A DNA stretch of 7,207 nt. Source: CAYOCE01 sp964402405. GTDB lineage: Bacteria; Pseudomonadota; Alphaproteobacteria; UBA7879. The translations under genes were made by a program, and so were the position numbers. The first letter of the stretch is position 1. Each line of letters begins with the position of its first letter. Under the pieces are notes generated by a model, which saw only the letters and a program-made list of their open reading frames with translations, did not search any database and had not been told where the DNA came from. This document shows positions 1-6,002 of the stretch, in pieces. The stretch is from contig CAYOCE010000055.1 of the NCBI GenBank assembly GCA_964402405.1, forward strand, positions 1-7,207, written 5' to 3'.

Positions 1-22
1 CAAGCGAGTTAGAGCTAGGAGT

Positions 23-50
23 GCCTACCGAAGCTTTAGCGTAGGTAGGC
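23..50. repeat. Inverted repeat / hairpin near the left edge
   Basis: GCCTACC at 23-29 is the exact reverse complement of GGTAGGC at 44-50, enclosing a 14-nt loop with an AAGCTT core. A smaller hairpin follows at 56-67 (GTGC, loop TACC, GCAC). Neither is followed by a U-tract in either direction, so they do not read as intrinsic terminators. They lie beyond the secG stop, where a secG transcript would end or continue out of the window. They may be part of a dispersed intergenic repeat, but only one copy is visible here. Confidence 0.45.
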
Positions 51-67
51 TATAAGTGCTACCGCAC

Positions 68-95
68 ATGGATCCCCTCCTCCGAGGGGATGGTT
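68..95 (-). repeat. 28-nt hairpin repeat, copy 1
   Basis: Read on the minus strand this is AACCA, arm TCCCCTC, loop GGAG, arm GAGGGGA, then TCCAT: a perfect 7-bp stem with a 4-nt loop. The same flanks and exactly the same dimensions recur at 2123-2150 with a different stem. It sits 45 nt beyond the secG stop and is transcribed in sense if secG is read through. No U-tract follows, so a role in 3'-end protection or mere repeat insertion is more plausible than intrinsic termination; this is inference. Confidence 0.7.
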
Positions 96-139
96 TGTTA
101 AAAGGAATAGTCGCAGTTGGCTAAAGCACCAATCCTATT

Positions 140-625
140 TTAAGATACTTTCTTCTTCTTTTTAGAAGCTTTTTTAGCCTTTGATGAAACAACCTTCGGT
201 GTTTCTTTGCCTTCTGATGGAGAAGCAACTGTGGGCGCAACCTTTGATTCCTTAGCTGCAACGGCAACAGGCTCACTAGAAGGAACTTCTGCAGGCACAA
301 CAGCACTAGGTCCATCAGAAATAGGAGGCATTGCATCTGTTTGTAGTATTTCCTCGGCTGCATCTGCAGATGCTTCTGTTACCAAGGAAGATTCTGCGCG
401 TCTTTCCCGTCCTGACAAAATTGCCAACAATATACAAAGGATCATAAAACATGTGGCTAAAACAGCCGTTGTCCGCGTCATAAAATCCTTACGTCCCCGG
501 GCTGACATTAGTCCACCCATGCCGCCACTTGATCCCAAACCACCACTTTCGCTACGCTGCAACAGGATAATTCCGATCATGCTTAAGGTAACCAATAACA
601 AAACAACCAACAAAAACAAATTCAT
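140..625 (-). CDS. secG: Protein translocase subunit SecG with extended C-terminal tail
   Basis: SecG is the small accessory subunit of the SecYEG channel in the inner membrane, where it aids SecA-driven protein export. The 161-residue product starts with a hydrophobic segment (about 2-22), then the conserved-type linker with LLQRSESGGLG followed by a Gly/Met-rich loop (21-44), then a second membrane segment (about 52-70), which is the standard SecG hairpin. Typical SecG is about 75-130 residues. Here residues 71-161 form a low-complexity Ala/Pro/Glu/Ser tail ending in a lysine cluster (149-159), probably disordered. The ATG at 625 is supported by AAGGGG at 633-638 (minus strand), about 7 nt upstream. 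In many alphaproteobacteria secG precedes pyrG, which would lie outside this window. The family call is firm; the function of the tail is unknown. Confidence 0.92.
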   Translation of the reverse strand: MNLFLLVVLLLVTLSMIGIILLQRSESGGLGSSGGMGGLMSARGRKDFMTRTTAVLATCFMILCILLAILSGRERRAESSLVTEASADAAEEILQTDAMPPISDGPSAVVPAEVPSSEPVAVAAKESKVAPTVASPSEGKETPKVVSSKAKKASKKKKKVS

Positions 626-670
626 AAACTGACCCCTTCAATAAGTCCTAAAAAATTTTAAATACCCTTT

Positions 671-699
671 GTTCTAACCTCTCCTGGTCCTTTTGACAA
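671..699 (-). promoter_or_regulatory. Putative promoter of secG
   Basis: On the minus strand TTGTCA (694-699, five of six matches to TTGACA) is followed after exactly 17 nt by TAGAAC (671-676, four of six matches to TATAAT). It lies just past the stop of the upstream flavoenzyme gene and about 45 nt before the secG ATG, so secG could be transcribed independently. It is called by consensus only. Confidence 0.35.
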
Positions 700-708
700 G
701 ACGGATAA

Positions 709-2106
709 TCAATCCCCTGTCGCAATACGATCAACCAATTGTTTGACCGTAGGAATAAATCCATTGGCATAGAAAGGATCTTGACCAAAGCGATAGGCAG
801 CATGCCCTGCAAACATTAAATTATGATCCACACTCCCCCGATGGGAAATATCCTGCAGCGTTTTTTGAATGCAAAAAGACCTGGGATCCGCCTTACGTCC
901 CGTCGTCCCACTTTCTTCTTGGGACCAATTACTAAAGAGGCATGCACTAAGGCATCCCATGCAGTCAATCTGGTCTGTGCGGATTTCCAGGGCCTTCTGG
1001 GGTGTCACAAAAATCATTGTAGAATCAGGCGTCCGCATAGCCTCTGTAAAACCAGCAGCTTTCCAAGTTTCCACATTCTTAAAATCATGGGGAGTTAAAT
1101 AGACGACACGACCCCGAGGCCCTGTGGCAAACTCCACCTGGTGATCCCCAATAGGCTCGGTTACATAGGCCACTTGATGCACAGATCGATCATGAAGCTC
1201 ATTCAAAAAATCATTCCGCACAGCTGAGGAATAAAATCCTGTGGGGCTAAAGCGATTCAAAAAAACATCTCCTGGTTGTAGGGTCATTAGCTTTTGTTTC
1301 CACTCATCGGAAATCGGGCTTTCTTGGGTCAATAGCGGCCTAGTACCAAACTGAAAGGCAATGGGACCCAAATCAGGATTGTTAATCCAATCTAACCATT
1401 CCCGTAAAAACCATACCCCTCCCGCCATGATAATGGGAACCTTATTTAGACCGAATTCATTCATCAATTGACGGAGTGCTAGAACGCGCGGAAAAGGATC
1501 CTCGGGCATATTGGGATCTTCACTACGGGATAGACCATTATGTCCCCCCGCAAGCCAAGGGTCCTCATACACAACGCCCCCCAGCCATTCGGACATTTTG
1601 TGATAGGCGCGCTTCCACAGGGCACTAAAGGCACGGGCGGAGGAAACAATGGGATAATAAAAAACATTATAGTGGGCAGCAATTTCAGCAACACGATAGG
1701 GCATTCCCGCTCCACAAGTGACACCATGGACTAAGCCTTTAGCCCCCTCTAGGACTCCATGAAGAATACGTTCAACGGCTGCCATTTCCCAAAGCACATT
1801 CATATGAATACGCCCCTGCCCCCCTGAGAGGTCACTTGCAACACGCGCCTGGGCAATGCCGCCCCGAATGGCATAGGCCACCAATTCTTCATGACGATCC
1901 CGCCGAGTGCGACCGTGGTATACAACGGGAATAAGATTCCCATTTTCATCATAGGCATCGGCATTCACCGCAGAAAAAGTCCCAATACCTCCGGCAGCTG
2001 CCCATGCCCCTGAACTGCGACCACTAGAGATAGAGATCCCCTTCCCTCCTTCGATCAAGGGGAGAACTTCTTTGCCTGAAAGGATAAGGGGTTTTAAATT
2101 AATCAT
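709..2106 (-). CDS. Nitronate monooxygenase / 2-nitropropane dioxygenase-like flavoenzyme with C-terminal Cys cluster
   Basis: The 465-residue product resembles FMN-dependent nitronate monooxygenases (2-nitropropane dioxygenase family, TIM barrel), which oxidise alkyl nitronates; the true substrate here is unknown. Visible signatures are a Gly/Ser-rich N-terminal strand (24-45), AGGHNG at 186-191 with His189 in the place of the family's catalytic histidine, IMAGGVW at 226-232 and QFGTRPLLTQES at 252-263, the last two matching FMN-phosphate-binding positions. Classical members are about 320-350 residues. The extra region after about 340 contains Cys382, Cys385, Cys389 and Cys412 (C-x2-C-x3-C-x22-C), which could bind a metal or Fe-S cluster. 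The ATG at 2106 has an AAGGAA site 5-7 nt upstream. It sits between pnp and secG with no obvious functional link. The fold is confident; the reaction and any cluster are inference. Confidence 0.85.
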   Translation of the reverse strand: MINLKPLILSGKEVLPLIEGGKGISISSGRSSGAWAAAGGIGTFSAVNADAYDENGNLIPVVYHGRTRRDRHEELVAYAIRGGIAQARVASDLSGGQGRIHMNVLWEMAAVERILHGVLEGAKGLVHGVTCGAGMPYRVAEIAAHYNVFYYPIVSSARAFSALWKRAYHKMSEWLGGVVYEDPWLAGGHNGLSRSEDPNMPEDPFPRVLALRQLMNEFGLNKVPIIMAGGVWFLREWLDWINNPDLGPIAFQFGTRPLLTQESPISDEWKQKLMTLQPGDVFLNRFSPTGFYSSAVRNDFLNELHDRSVHQVAYVTEPIGDHQVEFATGPRGRVVYLTPHDFKNVETWKAAGFTEAMRTPDSTMIFVTPQKALEIRTDQIDCMGCLSACLFSNWSQEESGTTGRKADPRSFCIQKTLQDISHRGSVDHNLMFAGHAAYRFGQDPFYANGFIPTVKQLVDRIATGD

Positions 2107-2122
2107 CTGTTTCCTTTTTTCA

Positions 2123-2150
2123 AACCATCCCGACGAAAGTCGGGATCCAT
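2123..2150 (+). repeat. 28-nt hairpin repeat, copy 2
   Basis: AACCA, arm TCCCGAC (2128-2134), loop GAAA (2135-2138), arm GTCGGGA (2139-2145), then TCCAT. The stem is a perfect 7 bp and the loop is a GNRA-type tetraloop on the plus strand. The flanks match copy 1 at 68-95 exactly while four positions in the arms differ in compensating pairs. It lies immediately upstream of the Shine-Dalgarno sequence of the flavoenzyme gene, so in a pnp read-through transcript it would fold close to that ribosome site. Confidence 0.8.
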
Positions 2151-2192
2151 ACAGCGGTTATATCTTCAAGACATGGATCTATTTACACACCC

Positions 2193-2220
2193 TTGGACCC
2201 CGACTTTCGTCGGGGTGGTT
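2193..2220 (-). repeat. 28-nt hairpin repeat, copy 3 (inverted relative to copy 2)
   Basis: On the minus strand this reads AACCA, arm CCCCGAC, loop GAAA, arm GTCGGGG, then TCCAA. Compared with copy 2 the outermost stem pair has changed from T-A to C-G, keeping the pairing. Copies 2 and 3 face each other across 42 bp, so 2123-2220 can also fold as one long inverted repeat. On the minus strand this hairpin comes about 32 nt after the pnp stop, where it could shield the pnp mRNA 3' end; it has no U-tract. The element resembles a BIME or miniature inverted-repeat layout, without an encoded protein. Confidence 0.8.
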
Positions 2221-2251
2221 CAAAAGGTGATATTGTTACAAGCTTAAGTAC

Positions 2252-4351
2252 CTAAGCACCCGCAGCTACGTCATCCTCGGTAACTTGCTTCATGCTTAGC
2301 TTGATTTTGCCACGATCATCGAATCCAACAATCTTGACCTTAACCATATCCCCCACATGTAGCACATCCGATACCTTTTCGACGCGCGATTGAGAGATTT
2401 CAGAAACATGCACTAATCCAGACGCATTTAAAAAGTCCACAAAGGCCCCAAATTCCATGAGCTTTACAACCTTGCCCATGTAAACCTTTCCCAATTCTGG
2501 GGTTGCTGTCAGGGCCAAAATCCGATTTTTTGCATCCTCAACAGCAGCTAAATCAGCCGCTGCAATCATGATACTGCCATCATCATCAATGTCAATCTTA
2601 GCCCCTGTTTGCTCACATAGCTCGCGAATCACTTTTCCGCCGGATCCAATAACGTCACGGATTTTATCCTTAGGAATCTTGATGTGATCAATGTGGGGTG
2701 CATTTTTGTTAACTTCCGCCCGGGCGCCGCCAAGGGCTTCAGCCATCTTGGAAATGATATGCTGCCGACCTGCATGGGCCTGATCCAAAGCAATACGCAT
2801 GATTTCTTCGTTGATGCTGGTGATCTTAAGATCCATCTGCAGGGCTGTAACACCCTCGGTTGTTCCAGCAACCTTGAAATCCATATCCCCCAAATGATCT
2901 TCATCCCCTGAGATATCAGAAAGAACAATAAACTTGTCCCCTTCTTTGATCAATCCCATGGCAATACCGGCCACATGGGTTTTCAAAGGTACACCAGCAT
3001 CCATCATGGAAAGAGATGATCCACAAACGGTGGCCATGGAGGAAGATCCGTTGGATTCAGTAATTTCAGACACAACACGGATGGTATAAGGAAAGGCATC
3101 CTTTGCTGGCAGCAATGGCTTAATCGCCCGCCAGGCAAGCTTGCCATGACCAATTTCCCGACGCCCTGGACCAGACATGCGCCCAACTTCGCCCACAGAA
3201 AATGGAGGGAAGTTATAGTGCAACATGAATTTTTCCTTGTGTTCCCCTTCGAGAGCATCAATCAATTGTTCATCTTCGCCCGTTCCCAAGGTGGTTACGA
3301 CCAATGCCTGAGTTTCCCCCCGGGTAAAGAGGGCGCTTCCATGAGTCCGACTGAGCAAGCCTGTTTCACAGACGATTTGCCTAACCTCATCAAGTTTACG
3401 GCCATCAATACGAATTTCTTTGGATAACAATGTTTTCCGCACATGTTCCTTTTCCAGCTCATGGAAAATTTCCATAAGTTCATAGGGGGCTGCCTCTTCT
3501 GCAGAAATTGTATGAAGAAGTTCCTTTTCAGCCGCATTTAGGGCATGGCCCCGATCAACCTTACCTTTAAAGGTATAAGCGGCTTCAATTTTAGACAGGG
3601 ATACTTTTTTAACATGATCAACAACTTCATTCCAGCCATCACGCCTGTGGTGTAATTCCCAGGGATCCTTCGCAGCTACTTCGGCCAAATCAATGATAGC
3701 CTTGATGACTGGCTGAAAGGAATTATATCCAAACATAACGGCCTTTAGCATAACATCTTCGCTGAGTTCTTTCGCTTCAGATTCCACCATGAGAACGCCT
3801 TCTTGAGTCCCTGCAACGGTTAGATCCAAGGATGATTCAGGCAATTGATCCATGGTTGGGTTCAATACATATTTTCCATCGATATAGCCCACATGTGCCC
3901 CTGCAATAGGTCCAAAGAAAGGAATTCCAGAAATAGTCAAAGCAGCAGAGGCCCCAATCAACGCTGGCATTGCAGGATCATTTTCCAAATCATGACTAAG
4001 AACAGTACAGATAACTTGTGTTTCTTGACGGAAAGCATCTGGAAACAATGGCCTCAGAGGACGATCGATCAACCTGGATGTTAGGGTTTCCTTTTCGCTA
4101 GGTTTTCCTTCACGTTTAAAGAACCCCCCCGGAATTTTTCCAGCAGCATAGGTTTTTTCTTGGTAATAGACAGATAAAGGGAAAAAATCTTTTGTAGGAT
4201 CAACTTTGCGATCCGCCACAACTGTACAAAGAACCATTGTTTCCCCGTAAGTCACTAAAACGGCACCATTTGCTTGGCGTGCCATTTTCCCTGTTTCCAA
4301 AGTTAGGGTCCTACCCCCCCATTCAATTTTTACTTTGTGTTCACTAAACAT
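2252..4351 (-). CDS. pnp: Polyribonucleotide nucleotidyltransferase (PNPase)
   Basis: PNPase is a trimeric 3'-to-5' phosphorolytic exoribonuclease that releases nucleoside diphosphates, acts in mRNA decay and often joins the degradosome. The 699-residue product is close to the usual 700-715. It has a first RNase PH-like core (about 12-220) containing FFKREGKPSEKETLTSRL (77-94), an alpha-helical linker, and the second catalytic core (about 315-540) with SNGSSSMATVCGSSLSMMDAG (433-453) and GDEDHLGDMDFK (482-493), where Asp485, Asp491 and Lys493 match the known catalytic residues. A KH domain follows (about 553-612, with the loop IGSGGKVI at 568-575), then an S1 domain (about 619-690, KVYMGKVVKLMEFGAFVDF). 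The ATG at 4351 begins the conserved N-terminus; its ribosome site is weak (AGAAG). It follows rpsO as in many proteobacteria, but after a 330-bp repeat-rich gap. No missing residues or frameshift seen. Confidence 0.98.
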   Translation of the reverse strand: MFSEHKVKIEWGGRTLTLETGKMARQANGAVLVTYGETMVLCTVVADRKVDPTKDFFPLSVYYQEKTYAAGKIPGGFFKREGKPSEKETLTSRLIDRPLRPLFPDAFRQETQVICTVLSHDLENDPAMPALIGASAALTISGIPFFGPIAGAHVGYIDGKYVLNPTMDQLPESSLDLTVAGTQEGVLMVESEAKELSEDVMLKAVMFGYNSFQPVIKAIIDLAEVAAKDPWELHHRRDGWNEVVDHVKKVSLSKIEAAYTFKGKVDRGHALNAAEKELLHTISAEEAAPYELMEIFHELEKEHVRKTLLSKEIRIDGRKLDEVRQIVCETGLLSRTHGSALFTRGETQALVVTTLGTGEDEQLIDALEGEHKEKFMLHYNFPPFSVGEVGRMSGPGRREIGHGKLAWRAIKPLLPAKDAFPYTIRVVSEITESNGSSSMATVCGSSLSMMDAGVPLKTHVAGIAMGLIKEGDKFIVLSDISGDEDHLGDMDFKVAGTTEGVTALQMDLKITSINEEIMRIALDQAHAGRQHIISKMAEALGGARAEVNKNAPHIDHIKIPKDKIRDVIGSGGKVIRELCEQTGAKIDIDDDGSIMIAAADLAAVEDAKNRILALTATPELGKVYMGKVVKLMEFGAFVDFLNASGLVHVSEISQSRVEKVSDVLHVGDMVKVKIVGFDDRGKIKLSMKQVTEDDVAAGA

Positions 4352-4378
4352 ATTTTTTACTTCTTTCTATATACCTAA

Positions 4379-4402
4379 AAACCTAGAGCCATCCCTAGAT
4401 TT
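4379..4402 (-). promoter_or_regulatory. Possible hairpin in the pnp leader
   Basis: AAACCTAG at 4379-4386 pairs with CTAGATTT at 4395-4402 (8 bp with one G-U pair, 8-nt loop). In the minus-strand RNA the stem is followed by five U residues (4381-4377, partly within the stem), 25-30 nt before the pnp ATG. This resembles a weak attenuator or a leader stem-loop. In E. coli the pnp leader stem is cleaved by RNase III and used for PNPase autoregulation, but I see no sequence homology, so a similar role is only a suggestion. Confidence 0.25.
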
Positions 4403-4456
4403 GTCTATTCTATCGCTTTTCGTTGTCATCCCGGACCCCGAGCTTTACTCAAGCTG

Positions 4457-4500
4457 GTCATCCTCGGACTACCCCCTGAAGGGGTAGTTCGGGGACCCAG
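4457..4500 (+). repeat. 44-bp palindromic unit A
   Basis: The unit has outer ends GTCATCCTCGG and CGGGGACCCAG around the perfect hairpin ACTACCCC (4468-4475), loop CTGAA, GGGGTAGT (4481-4488). Allowing two G-U pairs, the stem extends to 14 bp (4462-4475 with 4481-4494). The outer ends are shared with the inverted unit at 4583-4625, but the core is unrelated in sequence. Confidence 0.75.
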
Positions 4501-4531
4501 TAAAAGCAACCGCTGTACCCTCTAATTTTCA

Positions 4532-4558
4532 GAAATCTCTTATGAAATAAGAGATTTC
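4532..4558. repeat. 11-bp perfect stem-loop inside the compound repeat
   Basis: GAAATCTCTTA (4532-4542) is the exact reverse complement of TAAGAGATTTC (4548-4558), with loop TGAAA. It sits near the centre of the rpsO-pnp spacer between the two larger palindromic units. The stem is AT-rich and lacks an adjoining U-tract, so termination is unlikely. An RNase III or other processing site between rpsO and pnp is possible but unproven. Confidence 0.55.
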
Positions 4559-4582
4559 ATTGGTCAAGGATTTACCTTTTTT

Positions 4583-4625
4583 CTGGATCCCCGACTTCGG
4601 GCTATACGCCCTCGCCGAGGATGAC
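4583..4625 (-). repeat. 43-bp palindromic unit B (inverted relative to A)
   Basis: On the minus strand it begins GTCATCCTCGG and ends CGGGGATCCAG, matching unit A's ends with one difference. The core is instead a GGGC/GCCC stem (4599-4602 with 4608-4611) around TATAC. Same boundaries with a swapped core marks it as another member of the same repeat family. It lies about 56 nt beyond the rpsO stop. Confidence 0.72.
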
Positions 4626-4680
4626 AGCGTATCCTCCCATAATCCCTTGCCTGGGATGACGAGGAAGAGGTGCCTCAACC

Positions 4681-4950
4681 CTATCGCCTAATACCCAAGG
4701 CCTCGATTAATGTTTTGTAGCGAGTCATGCTCACTCTTTTTAAATAATCCAACAAACTACGCCGACGGTTTACCATCATCAGAAGACCACGACGGGAATG
4801 AAGATCTTTCTTGTGATCTTTCATGTGCGCGCTCATGTTGGTAATACGTGTTGTGAGAACGGCAACCTGCACCTCAGGAGAACCTGTGTCTCCGGGGGTT
4901 TGAGCGAATTTCTTAATTAGATCTTGCTTAACTTCTTTTTGAATCGACAT
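4681..4950 (-). CDS. rpsO: 30S ribosomal protein S15
   Basis: S15 binds the central domain of 16S rRNA early in small-subunit assembly and contributes to an intersubunit bridge. The 89-residue product is full length for bacteria. It contains GDTGSPEVQ (20-28) and the rRNA-binding stretch HKKDLHSRRGLL (46-57), with His42, Asp49 and Ser52 at the known RNA-contact positions, then a basic C-terminal helix (NRRRSLLDYLKR, 61-72). The ATG at 4950 follows a near-perfect Shine-Dalgarno, AAAGGAGT at 4956-4963. It lies 28 nt after truB and is likely co-transcribed with it. S15 represses its own translation in several bacteria, but the short gap leaves little room for a leader structure unless the truB end is involved. 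No anomalies. Confidence 0.98.
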   Translation of the reverse strand: MSIQKEVKQDLIKKFAQTPGDTGSPEVQVAVLTTRITNMSAHMKDHKKDLHSRRGLLMMVNRRRSLLDYLKRVSMTRYKTLIEALGIRR

Positions 4951-4955
4951 CGTAT

Positions 4956-4963
4956 ACTCCTTT
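4956..4963 (-). promoter_or_regulatory. Strong ribosome binding site of rpsO
   Basis: AAAGGAGT on the minus strand, 5 nt from the ATG, is the best Shine-Dalgarno match in the window and fixes the rpsO start. It contrasts with the weak sites before pnp and truB and suggests that S15 is translated at a higher rate from a shared truB-rpsO message. Confidence 0.8.
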
Positions 4964-4978
4964 AAAATAACTAAATAA

Positions 4979-5878
4979 CTACAAATTAAACACGCGAACA
5001 GGTTGAATAAATCCTTCTTGCGGCTCTCCTAATCCAATTGGATTTTGGTTCATATCCACACATAAAACTACCTTTGTATCAGTAGGTATATGCAAGCCGG
5101 CATCTCCTAAACAGGGACGCCTACCTTTACGAAAAGAATCCACATCCTCATCATTCAAAACCACAGCCGGGATGTCGTCCAGCACCATCGTTAAGGGATG
5201 AATCAACGTTTTCTTCTCAGGGATATTAACCAAATTGAGCAGTGCCTCCAAGGAGACTGCCTGGGTTTCCACAAAAGGTCCAACAGCTGTTCGTCGCAAT
5301 GCCGTCACATGGCCACATGTCCCAAGGGCTCGCGCCATATCTCGCGCTAAACTTCGAACATATGTGCCTTTTGAACATACCATTTGGAACGTTGCCCTAT
5401 GGGGTAAAAAAGACAATAGCTGAAGATTTCTAACATAAACCTTCCTGGGTGGCAAGGTTATATTTTCCCCCTGACGCACATGATCACACGCCCGCTTTCC
5501 TTGGATTTTGATAGCAGAATAGATGGGGGGGGCTTGAAGGATTTCCCCATGAAATTGGGGCAAAATAGCATTGACTTCTTCCAGAGATGGTCGAGCGTCT
5601 GATTTTAGAGTCACCTCCCCCTCTAGATCATCTGTTGTCCGCTCCTCCCCCCAATCAACGCTAAAAACATAGATTTTTTCGTGATCCATGGCATGGGAAA
5701 TAACCTTGGTCGCCTCCCCTAGTGCAATAGGCAATATGCCAGAGGCCAAAGGATCCAAGGTTCCCGCATGTCCTGCCTTTTTAGCCCCCAAGGCCCGTCT
5801 TACGGCAACAAGAGCATTGTTAGACCTAATCCCTGCCGGTTTATCTAGAATCACCCAACCGTTAATATTCTGTTTCAT
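4979..5878 (-). CDS. truB: tRNA pseudouridine(55) synthase TruB
   Basis: TruB converts U55 in the T-loop of tRNAs to pseudouridine and also acts as a tRNA chaperone. The 299-residue product is normal length. The N-terminus NGWVILDKPAGI (6-17) and KKAGHAGTLDPLASG (33-47) are diagnostic; Asp42 is the catalytic aspartate and Tyr70 corresponds to the conserved active-site tyrosine. CSKGTYVRSLARD (168-180) is the third conserved motif, and the C-terminal part (about 235-299) has the position and size of the PUA-like RNA-binding domain. The ATG at 5878 places the conserved motif at the usual distance; only a weak ribosome site (AAAAGA) precedes it. It leads rpsO by 28 nt. A 409-bp gap separates it from rbfA, and a candidate promoter at 5975-6002 suggests its own transcription start. 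Confidence 0.97.
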   Translation of the reverse strand: MKQNINGWVILDKPAGIRSNNALVAVRRALGAKKAGHAGTLDPLASGILPIALGEATKVISHAMDHEKIYVFSVDWGEERTTDDLEGEVTLKSDARPSLEEVNAILPQFHGEILQAPPIYSAIKIQGKRACDHVRQGENITLPPRKVYVRNLQLLSFLPHRATFQMVCSKGTYVRSLARDMARALGTCGHVTALRRTAVGPFVETQAVSLEALLNLVNIPEKKTLIHPLTMVLDDIPAVVLNDEDVDSFRKGRRPCLGDAGLHIPTDTKVVLCVDMNQNPIGLGEPQEGFIQPVRVFNL

Positions 5879-5967
5879 TAATATCTATCTTTTCTTTCGA
5901 GACCACTCTGGCGACTCGCCACGGCATAGCTGGGAAGCTCACAGACGCTAACTTAAGGGAAAAAGAA
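5879..5967 (-). promoter_or_regulatory. Structured leader of truB (putative 5' UTR)
   Basis: If transcription starts near 5968, truB has a leader of about 90 nt. It contains TGGCG (5909-5913) paired with CGCCA (5917-5921), loop ACT, and a smaller AGCT / AGCT stem (5928-5939). No known riboswitch consensus or leader ORF was recognised. The segment could equally be a repeat fragment. Confidence 0.3.
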
Positions 5968-5974
5968 GCTAAAT

Positions 5975-6002
5975 TCTATAGTTAGTATCAAGCGCTTTTC
6001 AA
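5975..6002 (-). promoter_or_regulatory. Putative promoter of truB-rpsO
   Basis: On the minus strand TTGAAA (5997-6002, five of six matches to TTGACA) is followed after 16 nt by TATAGA (5975-5980, four of six matches to TATAAT). It is the best minus-strand match in the rbfA-truB gap and would separate truB-rpsO transcription from rbfA. Consensus match only. Confidence 0.4.

Larger units (their letters stand above)
4425..4660. repeat. Compound palindromic repeat region filling the pnp-rpsO gap
   Basis: The 236-bp block is bounded by GTCATCCC (4425-4432) and its inverse GGGATGAC (4653-4660), like miniature terminal inverted repeats. Inside are nested inverted pairs: GTCATCCTCGG (4457-4467) against CCGAGGATGAC (4615-4625), and CGGGGACCCAG (4490-4500) against CTGGATCCCCG (4583-4593, one mismatch). 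Short stems lie at 4441-4455 and 4532-4558. No ORF of note is present. It looks like palindromic units inserted next to or into each other, splitting rpsO from pnp. No transposase or clear target duplication is visible. Confidence 0.75.

Noticed and set aside
7..16. AGTTAGAGCT also found at 7120-7129
   Set aside because: A repeated 10-mer is expected by chance several times in a 7-kb window, and there is no shared structure around the two copies.
68..95. Rho-independent terminator for secG
   Set aside because: The hairpin is strong, but the minus-strand sequence after it has no U-tract.
207..632. 141-codon open frame on the plus strand, antisense to secG
   Set aside because: It overlaps the clear secG reading frame almost completely, has no ribosome site and a low-complexity product that mirrors the Ala/Pro-rich SecG tail.
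4425..4660. CRISPR array or transposon with coding capacity
   Set aside because: Units are inverted, not direct, spacers are irregular, and no transposase frame is present.
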